Assembly (NCBI RefSeq): GCF_035998295.1
Contig: NZ_DASYHS010000067.1
Location: 1 to 23,431, forward strand
Direction: 5' to 3'
Origin: DASYHS01 sp035998295
Lineage (GTDB): Bacteria > Pseudomonadota > Alphaproteobacteria > Azospirillales > Azospirillaceae
Length of the DNA: 23,431 nt
Below, piece by piece: positions 14,350 through 21,167 of this stretch. The position numbers were made by a program, and so were the translations under genes. Under the pieces are notes generated by a model. It was not told the origin of the DNA, did no database searches, and was given only the letters and a program-made list of their open reading frames with translations. Position 1 is the first letter of the stretch. Each line of letters opens with the position of its first letter.

Positions 14350-15077
14350 TCCTCTACCCTGCCATCGACCTCAAGGACGGGGCCTGCGTCCGCCTGCTGC
14401 GCGGGGAAATGGACCAGGCGACCGTGTTCAACACCGATCCCGCGGACCAGGCGCGTGCGTTCCGGGACCAGGGCTTCGGCTGGCTGCATCTGGTGGACCT
14501 GAACGGCGCCTTCGCCGGCCGGCCGGTGAACGCCGCCGCGGTCGAGGCGATCCTGGCGGCGGTCGACCTGCCGGTCCAGCTCGGCGGCGGCATCCGCGAC
14601 CTCGCCACCATCGAGGGCTGGCTCGCGCGCGGCGTGGCGCGCGTGATCCTCGGCACGGTCGCGCTGCGCGACCCCGGCCTCGTGCACGCGGCGTGCCGGG
14701 AGTTCCCCGGGCGGATCGCGGTCTCGATCGACGCCCGCGACGGCTACGTCGCGGTCGAGGGCTGGGCCGAGAGCTCGGACGTCCGCGCCCTCGACCTTGC
14801 GCTCCGGTTCGAGAACGCCGGAGTGGCCGCGATCGTCTACACCGACATCAACCGGGACGGGGCCATGGGCGGCGTCAACGTCGAGGCGACGGCCGACCTG
14901 GCCTTCGCGCTGACGACGCCGGTCATCGCGTCCGGAGGCGTGTCCTCGATCGCCGACCTGCGGGCGCTGAAGGCGCAGGAGCAGTCGGGCATCGAAGGCG
15001 TCATCAGCGGCCGCGCGCTCTACGACGGGCGCATCGACCCGGCCGAGGCGCTGGCCGTGCTGGCGGGGAACGCCTGA
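14346..15077 (+). CDS. hisA: ProFAR isomerase (HisA)
   Basis: 243 residues, a TIM barrel that isomerises ProFAR to PRFAR. The catalytic Asp pair is visible: Asp8 in YPAIDLKDG and the Asp of IVYTDINRDGAM region. Phosphate loops are LGGGIRDLATI and ASGGVSSIADLRAL; ends with VISGRALYDGRID. Overlaps the GNAT stop (ATGA) and its own TGA shares one base with the hisF ATG. Confidence 0.97.
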   Translation: MILYPAIDLKDGACVRLLRGEMDQATVFNTDPADQARAFRDQGFGWLHLVDLNGAFAGRPVNAAAVEAILAAVDLPVQLGGGIRDLATIEGWLARGVARVILGTVALRDPGLVHAACREFPGRIAVSIDARDGYVAVEGWAESSDVRALDLALRFENAGVAAIVYTDINRDGAMGGVNVEATADLAFALTTPVIASGGVSSIADLRALKAQEQSGIEGVISGRALYDGRIDPAEALAVLAGNA

Positions 15078-15850
15078 TGCTGAAGATGCGCCTGATCCCC
15101 TGCCTCGACGTCAAGGACGGCCGGGTCGTCAAGGGGGTCAACTTCGTCGACCTCGTCGATGCCGGCGACCCGGTCGAGCAGGCGCGCGTCTACGATGCGG
15201 AAGGGGCCGACGAGCTGACCTTCCTCGACATCACGGCCAGCGTCGAGGCGCGCGACACGCTGCACGACATGGTCCGCCGCACCGCCGAGCAGGTGTTCAT
15301 GCCCCTGACGGTCGGCGGGGGCGTGCGCACCGTCGAGGACATCCGCAGGCTGCTGCTGGCCGGTGCCGACAAGGTCTCGATCAACACCGCGGCCGTGAAG
15401 CGGCCCGAGTTCGTGCGCGAGGCGGCGGAGAAGTTCGGCAGCCAGTGCATCGTCGTCGCCCTCGACGCCAAGGCGGCGGCGCCCGGGCGGTGGGAGATCT
15501 TCACCCATGGCGGCCGTACCCCGACCGGCCTCGACGCCGTCGAATGGGCCCGGCACATGGCCGAGTGCGGGGCGGGCGAGATTCTGCTGACCAGCATGGA
15601 CCGCGACGGGACCAAGTCCGGCTTCGACCTCGGGCTGACGCGGGCCGTCGCGGACGCGGTGCGCATCCCGGTCGTGGCTTCCGGCGGGGTCGGAGCGCTC
15701 GACCACCTGGTCGCCGGCATCCGCGAGGGGCACGCGACCGCCGTGCTCGCGGCCTCGATCTTCCATTTCGGGCTGTTCTCGATCCGCGAGGCGAAGGCCC
15801 ACATGGCGGCGGCCGGCATCCCGATGCGGCTTGGCCCGGCCCATGGCTGA
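15077..15850 (+). CDS. hisF: Imidazole glycerol phosphate synthase cyclase subunit
   Basis: 257 residues. HisF uses ammonia from HisH to convert PRFAR to imidazole glycerol phosphate and AICAR. TIM barrel with catalytic Asp11 region LIPCLDVKDGRVVKG and second Asp in CIVVALDAK; also LTVGGGVRTVEDIR, INTAAVKRPEF, LLTSMDRDGTKSGFD and ASGGVGALDHL. Starts at the TGATG junction with hisA. Confidence 0.98.
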   Translation: MLKMRLIPCLDVKDGRVVKGVNFVDLVDAGDPVEQARVYDAEGADELTFLDITASVEARDTLHDMVRRTAEQVFMPLTVGGGVRTVEDIRRLLLAGADKVSINTAAVKRPEFVREAAEKFGSQCIVVALDAKAAAPGRWEIFTHGGRTPTGLDAVEWARHMAECGAGEILLTSMDRDGTKSGFDLGLTRAVADAVRIPVVASGGVGALDHLVAGIREGHATAVLAASIFHFGLFSIREAKAHMAAAGIPMRLGPAHG

Positions 15851-16211
15851 GCGCGGCGCCGTACCCGGCGCTCCCGCCGGCGCCGAGGTCCTCGACCAGT
15901 TGTTCGAGACGGTGCGCGCGCGCCGGGGCGACGATCCGCAGAGCTCCTACACCGCGAAGCTGCTGGGGCGCGGCACGGCCGTGATCGCGCGCAAGGTCGG
16001 CGAGGAAGCCCTTGAGGCGGTGATCGAGGCGTTGCGCGGCGACCGCGCGGCGCTGGCCGCGGAATCGGCGGACCTGCTCTACCATCTGCTGGTGCTGTGG
16101 GCCGATGCCGGCATCGAGCCGGAGGAGGTCTACGCCATCCTGCGCGCCCGCGAGGGCGTCTCGGGCATCGCGGAGAAGAAGGCACGCAAACCGACGGACG
16201 GGGACGACTGA
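15843..16211 (+). CDS. hisE: Phosphoribosyl-ATP pyrophosphatase
   Basis: 122 residues from ATG 15843, which overlaps hisF by 8 bases (TTG 15831 would add four residues). HisE hydrolyses PR-ATP to PR-AMP, step two of the pathway. MazG-like helical fold with VLDQLFETVRARRGDDPQSS, KVGEEALEAVIEAL (metal-binding Glu cluster) and ESADLLYHLLVLWADAG. Not fused to HisI. Its TGA shares a base with the next ATG. Confidence 0.96.
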   Translation: MAERGAVPGAPAGAEVLDQLFETVRARRGDDPQSSYTAKLLGRGTAVIARKVGEEALEAVIEALRGDRAALAAESADLLYHLLVLWADAGIEPEEVYAILRAREGVSGIAEKKARKPTDGDD

Positions 16212-16564
16212 TGGCCTATGATCCGAACAACGTGTTCGCCCGCATCCTGCGCGGCGAGATCCCGTGCAAGAAGGTCCACGAGGACGAGCACACGCTCGCC
16301 TTCCACGACATCCAGCCGCAGGCTCCGGTCCACGTGCTGGTGATCCCGAAGGGCCCCTACGCGTCCTTCGACGACTTCTCGGCGAACGCGTCCGAAGCCG
16401 AGCAGGCCGCCCTCGTGCGCGCGGTCGGCAAGGTCGCGCGCGACCTCGGCGTGGCCGAGCCCGGCTACCGCATCCTCAGCAACATCGGCGAGGAGGGTGG
16501 CCAGGAGGTCCCGCATCTTCACGTCCACATCTTCGCCGGCCGCCGGCTCGGACGGATGCTGTAA
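16211..16564 (+). CDS. HIT (histidine triad) family nucleotide-binding protein
   Basis: 117 residues, HinT branch: NVFARILRGEIPCKKVHEDE, AFHDIQPQAPVHVLVIPKG, and the triad HLHVHIFAGRRLG near the end. HinT proteins hydrolyse adenosine phosphoramidates and acyl-adenylates. It is the last gene of the his operon, coupled to hisE by TGATG. Confidence 0.95.
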   Translation: MAYDPNNVFARILRGEIPCKKVHEDEHTLAFHDIQPQAPVHVLVIPKGPYASFDDFSANASEAEQAALVRAVGKVARDLGVAEPGYRILSNIGEEGGQEVPHLHVHIFAGRRLGRML

Positions 16565-16565
16565 A

Positions 16566-16597
16566 GACCGGAGTTGGGGGCGACCGGAGTTGGGGCG
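16566..16597. repeat. Tandem duplication of a 16-base unit after the his operon
   Basis: GACCGGAGTTGGGG occurs twice in direct tandem, starting at 16566 and 16582. The second copy's GACCGG can pair with CCGGTC at 16601-16606, giving a weak hairpin over the stop of the convergent kinase gene, perhaps a shared terminator. Confidence 0.5.
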
Positions 16598-16604
16598 CGG
16601 CCGG

Positions 16605-18011
16605 TCATCCGCCGCCGTTGCCGACCGACAGCCGGTGGCGCGTGCCGCCGTCGTGCTCGACGTCCCAGCGCGCCTCGATCTGCGCCGCCAGCGCCCGGAC
16701 CAGGAGCATGCCGATGCCGTCGGGCCTGTCCGGTCCGGCATGGCCGACGCCGTCGTCGGCGACGACCAGCTCGAACCGGTCGCGCGATCCCCGCAGTTCG
16801 ATGCGCACGCGCCCGCCGCGGCCGTCGGGAAAGGCATGCCTGAGCGCATTGTGGATCAACTCGCTCGCGATCAGGCCGACCGGCAGTGCGGTGTCGATGT
16901 CGCAATGCGTCGATGCCAGCTCCGTCTCCAGGGCGATCTCGGCCGAGCCGCCGTGCATGTCGATCGCGTCGCGGGCAAGCTCGTCGAGATATGCCGCCAG
17001 GTCGACCATCGAGATATCCTCGGAACGGTAGAGGTGCTGGTGCAGCCGGCCCAGCGCTTCGAGGCGGTGGGCGATCGCCTCGAAGCGCTCGCGCGCGGGG
17101 GCCACGTGCTTCAGGCGCTGAGCCTCGATCTGGACCATGCCCCAGATCGCCTGGATGTTGTTCTTGACGCGGTGATGGACCTCGCGCAGCAGCATCTCCT
17201 TCTCGCGCAGGGAGTCGCGCAACGCCTCCTCGACGCGCTTGCGCTCGGTGACGTCGGCATTGATGCCGGAAATGCGCGCGGGCCTGCCGTCGGCTCGATA
17301 ATCGATGCGGCCTTGCGCCAGCAGCCATTTGACGCTGCCGGAGGGGGCGCCGGCGGGATAGAGGATGCGGAACTCCAGCCGGAACTGGTTCGCGCGCCGT
17401 TCGACGAACTGGGCCATGCTGCGCGAGACCCGGTCGCGGTCGTCGGGATGGACCAGGCGCCGCACCCATTCGTCGGGACCGGGCGGCTCGGCGCCGGGTG
17501 CGAATCCGTACAGGCGGTAGTTGCCGTCGGACAAGATGGTCCGGCCGGTGTCCAGATCGACGTCGAACGCGCCGGCCTCGGAGGAGGCGAGCGCGAAGGC
17601 GAGGCGCTCCTCGCGTTGCGACGCCTCGGACTGGGCGCGCCGGCGGTCGGACACGTCGATGGCGGAGGCCACGAGGCGGGCCGCCCGCCGTCCGGCGCTC
17701 GCCATGGGGGCCAACGCGAACTCCAGCGGCAGGAGCCGGCCCCCGGACAGCATCGCGTCGATCTCGAAACGCGAGCTCTCGCCGCGCCGTGCGCGTTCCA
17801 CCGCGTCCCTGACGCGGGCACTCGCCTCGGCAGAGTAGCTGAACCAGGGCGTCTCCGCGAAGTGCCGCCCCAGGACTTCGGCCGGCGACACGCCCGAGAC
17901 CTCGAAGCAGTTCCGGTTCGCATGGACCACCCGCCCGTCGGGCATCAGCACCGCGATGAAAGTCAGTACGCTATCGAGAACCTCGCGTGGGAGCCGCTTC
18001 ACCGTCACCAT
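16605..18011 (-). CDS. Soluble PAS-PAS sensor histidine kinase (HisKA_2 type)
   Basis: 468 residues from ATG 18011, with AGGGG six bases upstream; an ATG at 18068 would add 19 residues but has no ribosome site. No signal peptide or membrane segment. PAS domain 1 at about 9-121 (FIAVLMPDGRVVHANRNCFE), PAS domain 2 at about 136-256 (LAFALASSEAGAFDVDLDTG, LVHPDDRDRVSRSM, ending INADVTERKRVEEAL). The dimerisation/phosphoacceptor domain carries LLREVHHRVKNNIQ with His280. The ATPase domain has ASELIHNALRHAF and ADDGVGHAG. HisKA_2/HWE kinases in alphaproteobacteria often serve light, redox or general stress signalling. No response regulator is nearby, so the partner is unknown. Confidence 0.92.
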   Translation of the reverse strand: MVTVKRLPREVLDSVLTFIAVLMPDGRVVHANRNCFEVSGVSPAEVLGRHFAETPWFSYSAEASARVRDAVERARRGESSRFEIDAMLSGGRLLPLEFALAPMASAGRRAARLVASAIDVSDRRRAQSEASQREERLAFALASSEAGAFDVDLDTGRTILSDGNYRLYGFAPGAEPPGPDEWVRRLVHPDDRDRVSRSMAQFVERRANQFRLEFRILYPAGAPSGSVKWLLAQGRIDYRADGRPARISGINADVTERKRVEEALRDSLREKEMLLREVHHRVKNNIQAIWGMVQIEAQRLKHVAPARERFEAIAHRLEALGRLHQHLYRSEDISMVDLAAYLDELARDAIDMHGGSAEIALETELASTHCDIDTALPVGLIASELIHNALRHAFPDGRGGRVRIELRGSRDRFELVVADDGVGHAGPDRPDGIGMLLVRALAAQIEARWDVEHDGGTRHRLSVGNGGG

Positions 18012-18139
18012 TCCCGACCCCTGCGGAACCGTCCCGGCCACCTTCCCGCGGGGCGACGAAAGGGGCATCGGGACAACAGCGTACGCGGGAAGCGATCCCG
18101 GACGTTGTGGTCAGGAGTTGCGGAAAGCTCAGGAGGCCG

Positions 18140-18574
18140 TCATGCGCCGCCGTCGCGGCGGCCCGGTCGCGCGACGCCTGGATGCGAGACGCCTGGACGC
18201 GAGACGCCTGGACGCGAGACGATGGCGCGCAGCTCCTCGACCAGGGCGCGCCCCTTCGGCGTCAGGGTGACGATCTTGCGCCGCCGCTCGCGCGGGTCCT
18301 CCTCGGCCTGGACGAGGTCGTGGCCGGGCTTGCCGAAGCTGTGCCAGCGGCTGAGCGCCGCGACGTTGCGGGACGCGGAGCTCTGGGCGATGCCGAGGCG
18401 TTCGGACAGCTCGCGGATCGACAGGCCCTCGTGGCGCGCCACGGTCAGGAAGGACAGCGCGTACTGGATCGGCATGTCGGGGTCCAGCCCCCGCAGCGCC
18501 TCCAGCACGCGGATCAGGGTCGCGACCTCGTCGGGAAGCGCGCGATCAGAAGCGGTATGGGCGCTTGCCGCCAT
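18140..18574 (-). CDS. MarR family transcriptional regulator with repeat-encoded C-terminal tail
   Basis: 144 residues, ATG 18574 with GGAGGA seven bases upstream. Winged helix features: MPIQYALSFLTVARHEGLSI, RELSERLGIAQSSASRNVAAL and the wing RRRKIVTLTPKGRALVEELR. The last 20 or so residues consist of the 5-residue repeat SRPGV-SRPGV-SHPGV-ARPG, encoded by 15-base tandem repeats, an unusual tail for this family. Overlaps the upstream small gene by 29 bases. Ligand and targets unknown. Confidence 0.9.
   Translation of the reverse strand: MAASAHTASDRALPDEVATLIRVLEALRGLDPDMPIQYALSFLTVARHEGLSIRELSERLGIAQSSASRNVAALSRWHSFGKPGHDLVQAEEDPRERRRKIVTLTPKGRALVEELRAIVSRPGVSRPGVSHPGVARPGRRDGGA
18175..18219. 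repeat. 15-bp minisatellite in the marR 3' end
   Basis: Three tandem units of CGCCTGGACGCGAGA (first copy has GATG for GACG). The unit length is a multiple of three, so copy-number changes would lengthen or shorten the protein tail without shifting the frame. Confidence 0.85.
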
Positions 18575-18773
18575 CTAGCGGTCCTCCCCGCGACCGGTCC
18601 CGTGCCGGGCGCCAGCGCCCCGGCGTATAGATGACGTGCAGGCGACCGAGCCAGACCAGCAGCTCGCCGTTCTCGCGGCGGACCTCGAAGGCATTGCCTC
18701 GGGCCCGGGTCCAACCCGCATGTTCGACATAGAGCTTAGGACCGCCCGGCAGGGCCAGGTAGAGGCTGCGCAT
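18546..18773 (-). CDS. Small conserved-type hypothetical protein
   Basis: 75 residues, MRSLYLALPGGPKLYVEHAG at the start, then ENGELLVWLGRLHVIYTP in the centre and an Arg/Gly-rich tail. GAGGA lies nine bases before the ATG. The central part looks like a folded beta-rich unit. It overlaps marR, so the two are probably translated together. I do not recognise a family. Confidence 0.55.
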   Translation of the reverse strand: MRSLYLALPGGPKLYVEHAGWTRARGNAFEVRRENGELLVWLGRLHVIYTPGRWRPARDRSRGGPLDGGKRPYRF

Positions 18774-18888
18774 GCTGACGTTTCCTCAGGAAGCATGGGT
18801 GCGATGGTTCCGGAATCCCCGCGGGGGCTTGCGGACGGCGGCGGTAGGCACCGGAGCCTCGAAGGAATCGGAAATCGGACATGCCCAT
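18736..18888 (-). CDS. Possible 50-residue small ORF with strong ribosome binding site
   Basis: AGGAGG (18899-18894) is five bases before ATG 18888. The product MGMSDFRFLRGSGAYRRRPQ continues Pro/Arg-rich to a TAA at 18736 and overlaps the start of the 75-residue gene in another frame. The composition is not convincing, but the ribosome site is the best in the area. It could be a leader peptide. Confidence 0.25.
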   Translation of the reverse strand: MGMSDFRFLRGSGAYRRRPQAPAGIPEPSHPCFLRKRQHAQPLPGPAGRS

Positions 18889-18936
18889 GGCGTCCTCCTG
18901 GAAACGGTTGATGGAGCGCGGGTCGGTCCGCGCCGG

Positions 18937-19122
18937 TCACCGGTAAAGGTGCCCGAGCGCGATGTTCACGTAAACGGGTTTGTTGCAAGGTCGGATGGAT
19001 TCGGACAGCGAAAAGGCGGGATCGTCCAGCAGGCCGATGTCGCGCAGCAGGTAAGGCGGCAGGTCCGGCAATTCGGGCGGCCTCGGCCGCCGGCGCCCGA
19101 ACAGATGGCGGATGGGGTTCAT
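18937..19122 (-). CDS. Small DUF1127-like protein
   Basis: 61 residues from ATG 19122, with GGAAA seven bases upstream; the frame stays open to 19167. Arg-rich start (IRHLFGRRRPRPPE), then LPDLPPYLLRDIGLLDD, which contains the L-RDIGL core of DUF1127/YjiS-type proteins. Some small alphaproteobacterial members influence RNA turnover and phosphate or carbon metabolism. The C-terminus (NIALGHLYR) differs from the family. Assignment is tentative. Confidence 0.5.
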   Translation of the reverse strand: MNPIRHLFGRRRPRPPELPDLPPYLLRDIGLLDDPAFSLSESIRPCNKPVYVNIALGHLYR

Positions 19123-19156
19123 GGCAGGTTTCCGGGAAAGCATGCGTGAACGCAAA

Positions 19157-19174
19157 ACATCCGACATAGGATGT
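19157..19174. promoter_or_regulatory. Inverted repeat between divergent genes, possible operator
   Basis: ACATCC-GACATA-GGATGT, with perfect 6-bp arms, lies between the DUF1127-like gene and the peptidoglycan-binding gene. It could bind a regulator of either. Confidence 0.35.
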
Positions 19175-19223
19175 ATCGGGTCAAGAGCGAAACCGCGGTG
19201 GGAACGGCCGCCCGTCGCCCGGT

Positions 19224-19247
19224 GTTGGAAAAGTCACCTTTTTCAAC
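19224..19247 (+). promoter_or_regulatory. Leader stem-loop directly before the ribosome binding site
   Basis: GTTGGAAAAG, loop TCAC, CTTTTTCAAC: a 10-bp stem with one G-U pair, ending at the base before the GGGAGAG ribosome site of the next gene. It may stabilise the mRNA or control ribosome access. Confidence 0.5.
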
Positions 19248-19261
19248 GGGAGAGCTTGACC

Positions 19262-20410
19262 ATGCTTCGAGCATCCGTACTCGCCCTGGCTCTGGCGCTT
19301 CCGGCCGCCGGCATCGCCCACGCCCAGGCAGACCGTTTCTCCACCGACGAGAGGGTCGTGGTGCCCGGTTACTCGATCGCCGCCCTCCAGCGCGCGCTAC
19401 GGGCCGCCGGCTACGATCCGGGGCCGGTCGACGGCGCGATGGGCGGCAAGACCCGTCAGGCCATCACCAACTACCAGATCGACACCGGGCTGCGCCCGAC
19501 CGGCGAGCCGAGCCCGAGCCTGTTCGCCCGCCTGACCGGCGCGGAGGACACCCAGGCCGCGGCCCTGGCGCACCGGCCGGCACCATCGCCGGACCTTGCG
19601 CGCCTGCCGCAGGGCGAATCGGATCTGGTCGCCGACGTCCAGCACTCGCTGCGGCAGATGGGCTACGGCGTCGGCACGGTCACCGGCGAGCTGGATGCGG
19701 AGACCCGCGCAGCGATCCGCGCCTTCGAGCGCGCGCAGGATTGGCCCGTGACCGGTCAGCTCACCCGGCGGCTGTTCACCGCCCTCGACATCGACGTCGA
19801 GGGCACGGCCGCCGATGTCGAGGGGCCGGCATCGCAGCGCGGCTGGGACACGGCCGGACAGGAGCCGCTCACGTCCGAGGAGCGGCGCCTCGTCCCCGGC
19901 ATCCAGCGCGAGCTGGCCGAGCGCGGCTACGACGTTGGGCCCGAGGACGGCGTCTACGGGCCGAAGGTCCGCGACGCGATCGCCTCGTTCCAGGAGCAGG
20001 CGGGCGTCCCGGTCACCGGCCGGCCCAGCCCCGACCTCCTCGCCCGGCTGCAGAGCATGCCGCAGACCGATCAACTCACGCGCGGCGACCTGGAGCGCAT
20101 GGACCGCGAGGAGCTGATCCGGCACGTCGAGTTCCTGCTGGAGGAACGCGGCTACGATACCGGCCCGGCCGGCCAGCCTTCCGAGACGCGGACCGCCGAG
20201 GCGATCCGCCGCTACGAGCGCGACCGCGGCCTTCCGGTGACCGGCCGGCCGACGGTGGGGCTCCTGCAGGCGCTCCGGGCCGAGAACGGCGAGACCGCGC
20301 AGGCGCCGGAGCAGCAGCCCACGCCGCTGACGCCGGAGGGATTGGCGGGGCAGATTCTCGAAGGCTTCGGCCGGAGCTTCCAGACGCCTCAGCAGTCCGA
20401 ACCGCGCTGA
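19262..20410 (+). CDS. Exported protein with four peptidoglycan-binding (PG_binding_1) repeats
   Basis: 382 residues; ATG 19262 with GGGAGAG seven bases upstream. Signal peptide MLRASVLALALALPAAGIAH with cleavage near AHA-QA. Four repeats of about 55 residues follow: 38-91 (LQRALRAAGYDPGPVDG), 122-175 (QHSLRQMGYGVGTVTGELD), 210-263 (IQRELAERGYDVGPEDGVYG) and 285-338 (VEFLLEERGYDTGPAGQPSE). Each ends in a P-VTG-like turn plus LL--L. The linkers are acidic or Pro/Gln-rich. There is no visible catalytic domain (no amidase, lytic transglycosylase or L,D-transpeptidase), so it is probably a periplasmic cell-wall-binding or scaffold protein. Its end overlaps the convergent tetR gene by 22 bases. 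Confidence 0.88.
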   Translation: MLRASVLALALALPAAGIAHAQADRFSTDERVVVPGYSIAALQRALRAAGYDPGPVDGAMGGKTRQAITNYQIDTGLRPTGEPSPSLFARLTGAEDTQAAALAHRPAPSPDLARLPQGESDLVADVQHSLRQMGYGVGTVTGELDAETRAAIRAFERAQDWPVTGQLTRRLFTALDIDVEGTAADVEGPASQRGWDTAGQEPLTSEERRLVPGIQRELAERGYDVGPEDGVYGPKVRDAIASFQEQAGVPVTGRPSPDLLARLQSMPQTDQLTRGDLERMDREELIRHVEFLLEERGYDTGPAGQPSETRTAEAIRRYERDRGLPVTGRPTVGLLQALRAENGETAQAPEQQPTPLTPEGLAGQILEGFGRSFQTPQQSEPR

Positions 20411-21069
20411 GTTCCGGCCCCGGACGCTTCCTGGGGCGCCCCCCGGGGCGCTCCTCTGGGGCCGGCTGACGATACCAGTCCGTCCCAGGCCGCCATGGCA
20501 CCGCGCGCGACCGCCAGGAGCGCCTCGCGTGCGGCGCCGTCGAGTGCCTGGATCGACATGCCGTGCTGCACGGTGGCGTAGAAGGTCGCGGCGGCGGTGC
20601 AGTCGAAGCCCATCGGCAACTCGCCCTCCAGGACGGCGCGCTCGAAGCGGGCGCGCAGTGTCTCGACGTTGCCGGCGCGCCGGGCCCGCAGGTCCCGGCA
20701 TACCCCGGTGCTGGCCTCGCCTGCGTGCAGCGCGCCGAGCACGATGAGGCAGCCGGGTGGCTTGCCCGGAGCGCTGAAGGCTTCGGCCGTGGCCTCGAGG
20801 AAGCGCCGGATCGCCTCGCGGGCCGTCGGCGCCTCGGGGATCGCGTGCCAGATCGCCGTGCCCTCGGTCTCGCCGTAGAGGGCGACCGCCTCCCCGAACA
20901 GGGCCTCCTTGCTGCCGAAAGCGGCGTAGAGGCTGGGTGAATTGATGCCCATCGCGCCCGTCAGGTCCGCGAGCGACGCCCCCTCGTATCCCTTGGCCCA
21001 GAACACCTCCATCGCGCGCCGTAGCGCCACGGTGCGGTCGAAGCTGCGCGGCCGGCCTCTTTCCGCCAT
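20389..21069 (-). CDS. TetR family transcriptional regulator
   Basis: 226 residues from ATG 21069 (AGGGA five bases upstream); the frame stays open to 21105 but those codons overlap the promoter. N-terminal HTH: GRPRSFDRTVALRRAMEVFW, AKGYEGASLADLTGAMGI, SPSLYAAFGSKEALFGEAV. The ligand domain includes GCLIVLGALHAGEAS and TAAATFYATVQHGMSIQALD, as in AcrR/YjdC-like TetR regulators. The C-terminus is Gly/Ala/Pro-rich. Divergent from the SDR-MFS pair with two matching operators between them; it most likely represses both transcripts. Confidence 0.92.
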   Translation of the reverse strand: MAERGRPRSFDRTVALRRAMEVFWAKGYEGASLADLTGAMGINSPSLYAAFGSKEALFGEAVALYGETEGTAIWHAIPEAPTAREAIRRFLEATAEAFSAPGKPPGCLIVLGALHAGEASTGVCRDLRARRAGNVETLRARFERAVLEGELPMGFDCTAAATFYATVQHGMSIQALDGAAREALLAVARGAMAAWDGLVSSAGPRGAPRGAPQEASGAGTQRGSDC

Positions 21070-21081
21070 CGGATCCCTTTC

Positions 21082-21097
21082 TGTGATGATCGATATA
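21082..21097. promoter_or_regulatory. TetR-family operator A, over the tetR promoter
   Basis: The minus strand reads TATATCGATCATCACA, matching operator B in 12 of 16 positions. It overlaps the -10 (TATATA, 21099-21094 minus) of a good tetR promoter whose -35 TTGCCC is at 21122-21117 with a 17-base spacer. Confidence 0.6.
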
Positions 21098-21105
21098 TAA
21101 TTCAC

Positions 21106-21134
21106 TTGACCAGCGCGGGCAAGCCTGTGAGATT
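21106..21134 (+). promoter_or_regulatory. Candidate promoter of the SDR-MFS operon
   Basis: TTGACC (21106-21111), 17 bases, then GAGATT (21129-21134), a weak -10. It interleaves with the tetR promoter on the other strand, and operator B covers the start region. Confidence 0.45.
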
Positions 21135-21136
21135 TC

Positions 21137-21152
21137 TGTATCGATCAATACA
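21137..21152. promoter_or_regulatory. TetR-family operator B, before the SDR gene
   Basis: TGTATCGATCAATACA is palindromic in 7 of 8 base pairs and lies 16 bases before the SDR start codon. Confidence 0.65.
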
Positions 21153-21167
21153 AAAAAGAGGTTTCCC

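Noticed and set aside
18175..18219. CRISPR-like array
   Set aside because: Units are 15 bp, directly adjacent without spacers, and lie inside a coding frame.
16497..18578. Plus-strand frame of 693 codons opposite the histidine kinase
   Set aside because: Antisense shadow; the minus strand has clear PAS, HisKA_2 and ATPase motifs.
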